DNA of 64,000 nt. Source: Gremmenia infestans. Taxonomy: Eukaryota > Ascomycota > Leotiomycetes > Helotiales > Hamatocanthoscyphaceae. The notes under the pieces were generated by a model that saw nothing but the letters and a program-made list of their open reading frames with translations, searched no databases and had not been told where the DNA came from. The stretch spans positions 1,054,001 through 1,118,000 of the forward strand of contig JAFEVB010000010.1 in assembly GCA_032629725.1 (NCBI GenBank), given 5' to 3'. Below, one piece after another: positions 21,904 to 33,144 of this stretch (position 1 is its first letter; every line of letters begins with the position of its first letter). The translations under genes and the position numbers were made by a program.

Positions 21904-24900
21904 TGGGTACTTTAGAATAGGGCTTAGTGGCAAAAAAGGATGGCGTGGCGTTGGAATTACGGTTCTGAGAGGGAGTCTTGTGTATGAACATGATGTTTCG
22001 GGGGCTGGTGTTCGCTGCAGTGCACGAGTTTGGCATTGCTTTTTGGGTTTACTTCTTTTACGACTTTGTAAATTTGTACTGAAATATAATGCATTAACCT
22101 GATAATAACTCCCTCGTCTCGTTTACTCAGCCACATCTCTCCTCGCACTTTATATATTTAGCATAAATGTTTCATGTATAAAGGGATATGAGGTGACGGC
22201 CGTCCACGCTTATATTTGACGTACACGACCCCGAGTCCCTGGACAAGGCGCATGCGAATTGCAACAGCTCTTCTTTCAGGAAACGGATGCGGTACGTGTG
22301 CATGCATGTCTGAGCGCTTGTCTCGTCCGTGCGAGTGGAAGCTCAGATCAAGTCATCAAGTTGTCGACGATCTCGAACTCTCAGGATACGATCCCGATTC
22401 ATGAAGGAGAACGGGAACCGTGCCACGTGATCGGCGATGGGAATTAATGGAAGGGTTCACGGGATAAGGGGGTTTACTGCTTTGGGCGATGGGGGAGGTG
22501 ATCATCGTCTACTTCGGGTGAGATGCGCCGGATACTTATCAAATGCGTTTTGATGGCGCAATCCGCAAAATCGGTTTGAACTCAAGGTGCGCCACAAGAG
22601 AGATTCATATGTTGGTTGGTGCATGGCGTTTTTGGCAGCGCATGATGTTTGGAAGATGGGTGGAGAGCTGAGGTTTTGTACTTATGCGGGCTTGTGGGCT
22701 TGTGGGGGGTAGCCAAGGGTCCAGAGAGCTGCTGATGGCGAGTAATTTCAGGTGGTTTTAGCGGTGAGGCCGTTGGAATGTCTCATCGTAATATGATCGT
22801 ATCACAGCATCTCACAGACAAAGAGATGAAACGATCAGGATCTACGGGGGAACATGGGGCTTCGCTTTTTTTTCCAGGGCCTGCACCAGACCTGGCCCAG
22901 GAATATCAAACGTGCGATCCTGCTCTCAAATTTTATTCCAAACTTCTAGCCAACAACAATTAAATTCCAGTTTCCCTTCCAGATCTCTGATTTGGGTTTT
23001 GTTCGCTGTGTCCCTGATCAAGATGCCTCTTGCGAGATACGAGAAATTACGTTAGCTAGGTTGTTTCTTTTTCAATCCTGCAAAAACCTACTAATAGGCT
23101 GCTAATTTCAAAATTTCTCCCAAACGTATGTTGAAGCGACTAGAGAAGAGGCATTAATAGGACGATCTCGGTATTGTAATCATTGCTAGTTCTGGTCGGC
23201 CCTGTCAAAGTAAGGATAAGTAAGGAAATGAGGGTCATGATAACAGTATCAGGAAAGAGAGAGCAAGTATCGAAGGGATTTGAGGACGAAAGACACTTCT
23301 TACCATAACAAGTCATCAAATATCGAGAAGTATTAGATCCCAACTTATACCAGAAATATGCATTCCTCGAGTTGGGTTTACTGCACTCACTACGACTTCT
23401 TTGCTTCCACTGCAAGATATACACTCAGGGACGATGCTAGAACCATGGAGCCTTTGAACTAGACCTCTCCAATCAAAGCAGCATGCCTCAATACGCATAC
23501 TACTCAGTACATAATTTTATACTTCTTGTAAGTGCTCACATGGAATAAAGTCAAAAAATTTGCCCAAAAACAAAGATAGTTAGGGGGAACTTGCATTCGC
23601 TTGAACCCCCCTAACAAAGTATTCAAAGACAACTGAACACAAATCGGATGGTGGAACACAGCTGGGAATACTATACATCATAACAGAATGAGATGGAACT
23701 CTAAATATTGGGAAGAAAGAGACCTGCCTTGATTTACCGCTATCTATTTCCCAAAATCACAACTCAAGATATATCCAGCCTGTTGTGCTCCAAGTAACAC
23801 GGCATGCTACGGGAATCTCGGCAAGGTCTAATGTCTTGTCACTCTTCCAAAGCATGCAGTTCCATCTTGTGGTACAAAGGACACGAGTTTTACATCTTCG
23901 ATTGTCGAGAAGGCCGGCATACGACCAACCAAGCAGTTGGCACCCGGCCAGACCCTGTCAAACTGCCTGCAGTGCTCCAAACTAGATGCCTGTTTAAAGA
24001 CATCTAATAAAACGTGTCTTTGTTGTATTGCCGGTATACAGCATGATATCTCACCAGATATACAGCGCAGTAGCAACAAGAGGGTTTGGAGGTGATGCAG
24101 GGCCGGTATGGTTGCGAGCTAGGAAATCGCCGAGTGGCTTTTAGCCCCGCGACAATCAACTTGAAACGAACCAAAGAATTGACGCGCTGCATTCGCTGCG
24201 TTGAGTTGTACACGAAACGACCTTCTGGTATGAGGGAAAACCCGTAGCCAGAGTCTGTAGAATCTGCCAAATGAGGGGTTTTGTATGGTTAGGCGGGTTT
24301 TCGAAGTTCTTGGCTACAGAAATACAGTTAAGTGCATCCTGCATCGAACTACGGAGTACTATCCTCAACTCCTTGGCGGATGAATTATAATCTTATATAT
24401 CCTTCAGGAAGTCGGCGAATCCGGGACTGTCACTTCTACTCCATCAAGCAACATCCTGGCCTGTTTTAAGATACTTCGTATTGGGATACTTGTCGTGTTG
24501 TGACTTGTGAGAGAGCGTAGAAAGACAAAAAGAAGAGTAATCAGACAGACTACTTACTATATTAAATCGAACTTGACCAGTGGAACTGCGGCTTGGTAAT
24601 ACAATGTCTCTCTATCTTATGATTTAATCGTAAATTGTCTTTTGGTGGTTGAATTTGGGCTTGGTTGGCTGGAATGTTAAATAGTTTCGTACTATCGTAC
24701 TTTTGTAGTTCTAGGAACACACAGCCCCAGTAGTCCCTTTCATCTCGACGACTGGACCAGGTTCTTGCACATAATCCCATTAATTATTTTACAACCACAA
24801 CAACGTCGCCGTCGAACAATATTGTACATGCGGGTACTTACCATTGCACCCCTTTGCTCGCCTTCATTGTCGTTGCAGTCTCCATGCCGTCTGCCGCTAG

Positions 24901-25139
24901 CATCTCCACTCAATAAACCATCGTTCCTCGACTAATAAAGCCCCTGTTCCCGTAATTCTCCTGCCACCGTGCGTGCGCGTTGTCTTCATACTTCGTACCG
25001 AAACGGCTGACAAGGAGGGATCGCATCTTCTCCATTAATGATCTAAAGCGCTTGATCGTCGAATTATTCGAGGAGGAGCAGTCTTTGCAGAAGCTTGGTT
25101 GATCAAGAGTTGCTTGGACGGTCTCGACCAGAGTTCAAG
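21904..25139. other. Gene-free spacer, ~3.2 kb
   Basis: This lies between the stop of stu1 and the start of the LIM-RhoGAP gene. ORFs are short with no family resemblance. It contains one TACGGAGTA copy (24350). The right end is probably the promoter and leader of the RhoGAP gene. No transposon remnants or structural RNA genes are recognisable; an unannotated non-coding transcript cannot be excluded. Confidence 0.5.
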
Positions 25140-28100
25140 ATGGAATCGCCGGCCGATTATTTGGACTCTCCCCTGGTTGACAGTGATGATGTGGCCTTTC
25201 CTTGCAAGGGCTGTGGGGAAGTGAATATATCCATTCGAATGGCAGATTTGGGGCATACGCTGACGAGGACATAGATTCTGGAGGAAGGTAAAGCCTTCGA
25301 ACTAGGTATATTGCCCTTCTCTTATCTATCTAATCCCAGGGTGATCTTGCCTTTGAACATGCACCATGACAGTGTATCGATGAGCGAAATCGCAGAACTA
25401 TTTCAGCATTCTTTCTCAAAGGCAACCAGCTAACGATAGTACAGCTGGCCACAGATGGCATCTCGATTGCTTTCGGTGCAACACCTGCTCAACCCTCCTC
25501 GACTCGGACGCGAATCTGCTGCTATTGGGTGATGGATCTTTGATTTGCAATAACTGCACATATAGCTGTAGCGCCTGCGGCAATAAGATCGAAGATTTGG
25601 CTATCCTCACCGGCGACCAGGCTTTTTGCGCGACGTGCTTCAGATGTAGGAATTGCAAGCGGAAAATCGAGAACCTCAGATATGCACGAACTTCACAGGG
25701 AATATTCTGCATGAGCTGTCACGAATCACTCATGGCACGAAGGAGGAAAAAGTCAAGGGCAGCAGCCAATGCAAAGCTCAAAAAAGACGACCAGTCTCCT
25801 ATGCTGGTCGATAAGTCTCTCCCTGCTCTCCCACCAAACGCGGTCTCGCAGAGTGCATTCTCACCAGACCGAGATACTCCTGGCTCTGTCGATAATGATA
25901 CACCAACAGAACTGTCTCCTAGACCGCGCACAACATATCAGCACGATTCTTCATCGAGAAGTAGCTCCAGGCGCACTCGCGACCCCTCAGCAGAACGCAC
26001 TTCCAGTGACGGGCCAGCTAAAGATGGCTTGATTCTGCCGACTACTACTTACCGTAATCACAGGCATTCGGCTATATCGCAAGCTTCGGATGTCAATGGT
26101 GGTGATGGAGAGAGTCTTTTCATACCCCTTGCCTTCGATCCAAGCCCAGCCCCCAATCCTACCCCGCGATCGACCTCTGAGGCACGGGGAGATCTATCGA
26201 AGAAACCCAAAGACGCCAAAGAGAACAAGGTTTCCGAAAAGGACTACTTCAATCTTTCTAAGAGTAATGGACGATCTGGCTCTCAGAAAACGGCGGACTC
26301 GCCCCATATTGCATTTCAGGAGAAGGGCCGAGAGCCTTCATCCGAGGAGACATTGCGGATTAAAGAGAGCATACATAGGGCCCAAGCAGGAGGTAAAGGC
26401 TCGGCAAGGGGATCGCCAGTGATCGGAAGTGATGATGTGCGGGTACAGCACGCCACATCTCCCCAAAGCTCCAGTTCGCATAACAAAAGCCAAACATCAA
26501 ACGAAAAGTTTAGGTTGGGTGATGTACCCAAGGGAAAGAAGTCTGGGACCTCAAGGAGCAATTCACAATCGGATTATGGCGATACTTCCTCGAGATCAAC
26601 ATCTAGTGGGGGACCCTCTGTACCATCTCGGAAAGAGTCAGCGATCGGCATTCCCCAAACAGATTCGCCTAAATCACTTCTTGCTACCGAAAAGGCTGGA
26701 ACACCTCGGTCTTCCCAAGAATCTAGAAGAAGAGAAGATGCTGGACCTCGCTCATCAATTGACTTCAAAAATTCTTCGAACGAGGTTCAGAGGGTCGACT
26801 CAGGGGAAACAGGGAGGTCAATACCCCGTAAGGAGATTCCATCAGGAGCAGTGAAAACAACAATGAGCTCTATGGGTTCTTCTTCTGGCCCGGAGACATC
26901 TCCTTCAACGACTTCTTCGACTGATACTCCTGGTCACACACCAACTATAAATGGCAAAAGCATATCCGGGCCTGTACTCCAATCTTCATCGGATGATGAT
27001 CTTGTTCCCCCATCCCGCGCGCCAACTCGCCCGACTGGTCCTCAACAGAAACTTAGCGATACTTATATGGCACCCAGAGCCCCCCCCAGCACCACCACCA
27101 CTTGGTTCACATAACCCCAAGGAATCGACACACCAAGTAAACGGCGCTTCAACTTCTCCCAACCTACCACGATGGAGCGCTGGTGGGGACTTCACAATGG
27201 ATGAGGATATGGCTCGCATTTTAGGAGAAACTGACGAAAGCTCACAATCAATACTCCGCCGTGTTTCCAACGCTGTGCGTCATGGCAGGAATAATAGTGA
27301 AGCAAGCGTTAATATCCGGCACCAGGGTCACGGTCGTAGTGTTAGCGAAACCACTGCTCGCACAGTTGCGTCTCCACGCTGGCCGAAAACGCCAACAGTC
27401 GCTGAAAACTCAAATTCTGCAAAGGACATCAGCAGTCCTATCTCTATCAATTCTCCTATACTTGGCGAGGATCCTGCAATTTTACGCAGACAACTTCGTA
27501 ACTCAGAGCAGCGAGTAGCTGAGCTCGAACGCCAGTTCGTTAGTGAGAAGGATCTCAAATCCCTGAACAAGAAGTTGATAGAGAAGAGAAAGACCGTATC
27601 TGTGTTGGACTCGCAAACTGAGATCATGATTAGGCAACTGGAAGTTCTTGCTGGATATGTGGAGAAAGCCAAAGATTCCAAGCAACCTCTTGAGATTGCA
27701 GAGCTCGAAGATTCAGCCATCAAGGAGTTTGTTCAGAAGCTAGAGCGTTTAAAACAAACCATGTCTAGCTCGGTCGAGTTGCTATATGAAGATCGTAATA
27801 AGCTTTTGGAGGAAAAGAACCAGGTCATGGCGGAGACGAATCAAATCATGGCTGACCGTGACAGAGCTCTGGTTGAATTTGAACAGCTTTCTTCTAAGAA
27901 CGCTCAACTCGCCGACATGAACAACGACCTGACACACCAGATTCAGGAGCGCTTCAAGGCGCAAAGTGGATCCACCACAGAGAGCCCCCGACCGCCAATG
28001 AATGGCTTAGGAATATACACGCATCACAACAAGGACAAGTCTAATGTGTCTATTCACATGGACGATGCCAGTCTCAGACCATCTACGAGCACAACCGTGT

Positions 28101-29211
28101 TTGGTTCCACGAACAGCTATCCGCAACCTATGGATCAGGATCCCAGTATGGAACCAGCAACAGTACTATCTGCACCTCATGTAATCAATATTCGCAAGGG
28201 CCAAGCAAAGAAGTTCAACTGGAAGAAGGGTAGTCAGACTGTGGCAAAAGGTGTGTCTAAGGGCTTCAAGGGCGCTTTTAGCTCTGTGCAGCAACCCGAG
28301 AGGAACCAATGGCAGGGCCAGACTGGCGACAGCATTGGAATGCCTTACAATATGACTGTCGCATCTGTTGAGGCCCCTGCTGGTGGATCTTCTAGTAGCC
28401 TTCCACGTTCGGCTTCGAATGATCCTTCAAGGCAAGGCTTTGGGATGTTCAAAAAGGGTACTATGCCACGATCAATGTCTAACGGCAATTTTGCGCCCGC
28501 GGAAGACCCATCAAAACTGTTTGGGTCCGAGTTGGTGGAGAGGGCAAATTATGAACGTCGCCAGATCCCAAGTGTTGTGACCCGTTGCATCGAGGAGGTA
28601 GAGCTTCGTGGAATGGACATCGAAGGCATATACCGCAAGACTGGTGGAAGTGGCCTGGTGAAGATCATACAGGAAGGATTTGACAAGACTACCGATTACG
28701 ACATTTCGGACCCTGATTTGGATATCACTGCGGTCACCAGTGTTCTCAAACAATATTTCCGCAAGCTACCCACTCCACTTTTGACTTTTGACGTTTATGA
28801 CCGCGTCTTGGAATCGATCTGTAAGACGCCTTGCAAACTCCTTATGGGTTTCACTAACACATAGCTAGCTATCGATGATGACAAAGAGCGTTGTACACAT
28901 CTCAGAAAAACCTTCAATATGCTTCCTCCCAAGCATCGTGATTGTCTTGAATTCTTGATTTTCCATCTTGCTCGCGTGGCTGTGAGGGAAAGCGAGAATT
29001 TAGTATGTCACCTCACTTCCTTTATTCTTCTCCCCATTCAAGAGCCACCACTGATACGTTTCAGATGACACCTAAGAATCTAGCGGTCGTCTTTGCCCCC
29101 ACTATCATGCGAGATCACAGCTTGGAACGTGAAATGACCGACATGCACTCCAAAAACGGTGCTGTACAATTCGTTATCGAAAACAGTCACGAAATCTTTG
29201 GCAATGCATAA
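25140..29211 (+). CDS. LIM-domain Rho GTPase-activating protein, apparent frameshift
   Basis: Exons 25140-25220, 25275-25305, 25445-28820, 28869-29002 and 29065-29211; introns are 54, 139, 48 and 62 bp. Two N-terminal LIM zinc-finger domains (Cys pairs in FPCKGCGE, HLDCFRCNTC, YSCSACGNK, FCATCFRCRNCKRK, FCMSCH) are followed by a long Ser-rich linker, a coiled coil (about residues 720-910) and a C-terminal RhoGAP domain. The arginine finger is in EGIYRKTGGSG and conserved helices are in ITAVTSVLKQYFRKLPTPLL and PKNLAVVFAPTIM. This is the Rga1/Rga2-type architecture that inactivates Cdc42/Rho in cell polarity. The exon sum is 3769 nt, one base too many: the frame shifts at an 8-C run (27080-27087). 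As written, translation stops at 27114 after about 593 aa, without the GAP domain. A corrected protein would be about 1255 aa. Confidence 0.88.
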
Positions 29212-30214
29212 AACCCGATGCCACCTCCTCCGCTCATACTTTACGACTGCCTTTCGACTCGGAGCTCCTCTCCGAATTGTACATTCCCCATCCTTGCCGA
29301 AAACGGCGGGCGTTCTTGCTTTGGACCAGCGCGTTGGTTTTGATGGTTCATTGGCGTTATTCATTGTTCATTTTCATTCCGTGCATTTTGGCGAGGTTTC
29401 GCAGGCTATTCTTTTGCTTGAAATCGATATCCATTTTTTTTTCGATGGTGTGGAGTTTCGCTTTTGGAGAACAGTACGAGAGTCGATAAGATGGAGATGC
29501 CGGGGAAGAATTTCGATTCAATCTAAGTTCATGAAATATGGGATGTGACCCGGGGCTTGCTTCTAGTAGGAAGGGCATGCAAGGCATTTATTATTGAATG
29601 TATCATCGTTGTAGATAACATCCATTACCTAGCGATGAAGAAATAAATAGTTGTCAGACAGTCGCGCCCCCTAGATGGTGTTACAAGGAAAGGGGTTCGG
29701 CTACATGCATGGATGGCTCTTCCAGATGCTATAAGAAAGTGCCCAATCACTTAAACAAAGCCCACAATTATATCCCATATCTCGACTCCTAATCAATACA
29801 CCGCACCACATATCCTTTTTCCAAGTATCTTGACTAGCTCAATCTAAATTTTACAACTGAAGAGCTGTCTACAACATTAGAGCTGGTACACAATCTAATT
29901 ATTGTTAGAAATCATTCTCTTGCCACGGTCATATCAACTGGAGAATATGTCTTGGTGTATCATTAAGAGCTGGGAACTCTTGCTTAACGATTGGTTTCTC
30001 AAATCATCCCAAGTTATCTGAACAGCTGTCAGGTAGAAACATCATTCATTCAGTACTATATAGTGGTCATTCATCACATTCACTGCTACAAACCTTGTTT
30101 TCTCTCTTTCCGCCGTCAATTGAGAAGCATAAAAACCTTCTTCCTTGTCCCGAGGTTTTTCTCTTGCTCCGACATAAAAAGTCCTTCCTAAGACAGCCAC
30201 TAAGCACTTGCAAG
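29212..30214. other. Intergenic spacer
   Basis: A 1-kb region between two plus-strand genes, holding the 3' UTR of the RhoGAP gene and the promoter of the next. I see no other feature. Confidence 0.5.
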
Positions 30215-31300
30215 ATGGCGAGGCGCCCAAGTAAGTTGCAAGCCTTCTTGCGCAAAGAAGTACTCGCAAGCCGACTCAAGCTACCGATAGACGATGACCA
30301 CATCAACAATAGAGCAGAAGATCTCAACCCCGACGCACCAGTCAATGCGGCTTTCATACTAGATGATGATAGCCTTATGTGGGGAGCATCAATCAATGGC
30401 GGCTTCAAGGGGAGGCCAGATGACGAGGCTGATAGTATCTTTGGCGAGCATATTCTAACCAGGGACGAGCTTCGAGACAAACAAGTGAAGGACTTACTGT
30501 CTCGAAGCCATATTGTATCACCTAGATCTCGCAGGCCATTGAATCCGATTCTGGAAGAACTCAAATATGAGGTCGCGACTCTCATTTCACTCGAATCTCA
30601 AGCCAACTCCCGCGAATGGGAGCTCATTCAACGTCAAAAGACGCCGTTACTTGAAGAGATCCGTCATATGGAGGCGAAAGAAGCCACGAGAGAGTATAGG
30701 GAAAGAAAGGGTAGGCGAGAGGATAATAATTCACTGGTTCAGGAGATTGCTAACGCTGCTCAACAGATCAAGTTATGGGAAGGATTGAGCATCTGCCGGA
30801 ACCGATTGGGGCTTGGGAGAAGAAACGGCTCTTAATCGCTGCAGACCGTATACGTAAATCTCGAGCAGCCATGAACATGGACCTTGAAGAAGTCGAAAGA
30901 CTCGAGGTGGATACCATTATACCCTATCTACTCCCACATTTCCCGCCCCTAACCAGAAAACTTTTTACAGACACACTCCCCCAAGAAACGACGCAAGCAG
31001 GATCTTCTTGACTTAGCAGACGAGTTCGATGGCGAAGAGCGGATTCGGTACGGCCAGTCCATGAAAATGCCTCCACCTCAAATCACCGTTACCGGCCATT
31101 GGCGAACTACCATTCATGATTATATCCCGCAGAGTCAAGAAGGCAGATTCTATGATCTCAACACGGAGCAGAGGAAGTTGATGCGGATGGAGTTGGCGGA
31201 TTATGCGGAACAGGCTGCTATCATGGATCGGAAGCAGAAGAGGATGGAGATGACGGCGGAATGGTTGACAAGTCGCAGCGGTCATTATGGTTATTATTAG
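30215..31300 (+). CDS. Conserved charged hypothetical protein
   Basis: Three exons, 30215-30710, 30767-30906 and 30971-31300, give 321 aa. The introns are 56 bp (GTAGGC, branch GCTAAC, acceptor ACAG) and 64 bp (GTGGAT, branch CTAAC, acceptor ACAG). Splicing reconciles three different reading frames, which otherwise look like frameshifts. The protein starts MARRPSKLQAFLRKEVLASR. It is strongly charged and helical, with a DDDSLMWGASINGGFKG block, a Glu/Arg-rich helix (about residues 110-220), a basic patch SPKKRRKQ that could be a nuclear signal, and a C-terminal block IPQSQEGRFYDLNTEQRKLM. I recognise no family. The basic patch hints at nuclear location, but function is unknown. The donor of the second intron is non-optimal, so that junction is the least certain. 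Confidence 0.75.
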
Positions 31301-31913
31301 GAGTTGGGCCTAGTGGTTGGTTGGGTGGAAGGGTTTGGGTAGTTCTTCATTTTCATCTTTATTATTATAGAGCGGGTCGCGAGCCACATTGCATTGGATT
31401 TCTTCAAAATGCCATCTATTAACAATCAGCTTCTAGAACTTTAGATGTACTACCATACCTTGAATCCAGTGATTATTCACTGCCCCTTTCATGGTACAGT
31501 ACCAATCGTTAGTCAAGTCACAATTTCGCTGCTGATTTGACCAGACCTTTCAATACAACACCGACGTTTATTTTCTTCGTGTTTATACACCATTTCAAGC
31601 AAGCATGCTCAACACTTTGCTTCAGGGAGCTTTTTTATAACACTTGGATTTCTTTTTTCCCTAACAGTTCCTGGGTATATATTGATGGGAAACTGCTTGC
31701 TGCATAGAAAAAAATGCATTATGTGAACATCGGACGGAAGGAACACGACAGCAATGTGATAGCAAAGGGGTACACCTACGGATTATCAGATGTCGAAATA
31801 TATGCAAGTTTAAGGACCTCAATTCTTGTAAGGCACTTATATCCAGACAGACTGTACTCCATTTACACCGCAAAATCCTCGCATCCCATAGGGTATAGAT
31901 CTTCGTCTCTTAC
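31301..31913. other. Convergent 3' spacer
   Basis: A 613-bp region between convergent stop codons, expected to hold two 3' UTRs. No feature seen. Confidence 0.5.
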
Positions 31914-32626
31914 TTATTCGCCGACAACCCTTCTAACTCTCTCCAAAAGCACCTTACTCTCCCTCCCTAACTTCCTCTGTCCATTCCTGCCTCCCGTCCT
32001 CGCCTTCGCCATCGCCCTCCGAAACCGTTCCCTCTCCTCAACCTTCTCGCCCCTCTCTTTCTCCCTGCGCTCCCTCTCTATCCTTTTCGCTTCCACGTCT
32101 GCTTTTTGTTGCGCTGCGAAGGCTTGTTCTTTTTCGAAATAGGCGGGGCGTTTACCGTTATTGCGGCGGGGTTGCCGGTTGCCGGGATACGGATTTGGAT
32201 TTGAGTCTTGGTTTTGGTTTGGAGGCGGTGTGGGAGAGCAGGGGGCATCGAGCATTGCTTGTCTTTCAGGGTGGAGTTCTTGGGTTACTGGTTCTGGTTC
32301 TGGTTCGGATTCGGTGGGAGGGGGTGCGGAGGAGACCGCAAGGTCTGGGTCGCGGGCCTTGAGTTTTGCGTATGATTTTTTTACTTTGGCTTTGTGGATT
32401 AGGTCTTTTTTTATTTTGATCACTTTGAGAAATGTATTAGTTTTTGCTTGCTAAAGAAGAGGGGGAGTATCTTGTGAGAGAGGAATTCCTGTATGTAGAT
32501 GGGCTGCGTACCTTTTCTTCTGTAGGTTCCATCTGGTAAGTTGTCCGGCCCGATGTTGAACTTGGATTTGTGTTTCTTGTGCTGTGATGCCGTGGCATCA
32601 TCCTCGATGGGTCGTTTGTGTGCCAT
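31914..32626 (-). CDS. fyv7: Fyv7-like rRNA-processing protein
   Basis: Two exons, 32626-32512 and 32422-31914, give 207 aa. The 89-bp intron (GTACGC...CAAAG, branch CTAAT) joins TYRRK-V-IKIKKDLIHKAKVK. The N-terminal 40 residues are basic (MAHKRPIEDDATASQHKKHK), and the segment KKDLIHKAKVKKSYAKLK is the signature of the Fyv7 rRNA-processing family (Pfam PF08524). A Pro/Glu-rich middle and a long Lys/Arg/Glu helix (KADVEAKRIERERREKERGE onward) complete it. Yeast Fyv7 is a nucleolar factor needed for 18S rRNA maturation; a nucleolar role here is inferred from homology and composition. The gene is divergent from the Atos-like gene. Confidence 0.82.
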
Positions 32627-33144
32627 TCTTGTGTATATGCTGATGAAGGATCTGTGGAATTTCTTGAGGTTGTCGGCACGAGGGCGAGGCGAGGGGAACA
32701 AAATATTTCAGGTCACGCTAGCAAGGTTCATATATTCCTAGGTACTTAGCGGGAGCGATTGTGACGCAGCGCCAGCGCCAGCTTATCCGCCATAGCTGCA
32801 GGTCCACTTACTGAGCAGATCACACTTCACCTCCTCCACTTCTTTACTTCCTCTACACCGACTTTCATTTGGAATGGAGAAGATGCAAATATATTTTGAA
32901 TAGAGTCCAAGAATTGCTTTCGTTCTTACTAAATGGAAACCAACTTACAAAAAGGACAGGTTTGGTGAAAGTTTTGCATACTTCTGAAAGAACAAAGACT
33001 GCCGGCCGCCCCCGCTCCGAAACCGACGACCAGCCTTTACATCACAGCTTCCTTGCCTCTTCAACGATCTTTTTCTAACAAAATCGTCTACCTTTCTCGC
33101 AATGGCTACATGACACAAGGGGGAGCAATATTTGTGCTCACAAA
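32627..33144. promoter_or_regulatory. Divergent promoter region fyv7/Atos-like gene
   Basis: A 518-bp spacer between divergent starts. It includes one CCTAGGTAC copy (32737-32745), about 110 bp upstream of the fyv7 start codon. Confidence 0.5.

Noticed and set aside
30711..30970. Apparent frameshifts in the gene at 30215-31300
   Set aside because: Two canonical introns (30711-30766 and 30907-30970) with branch sites restore one frame.
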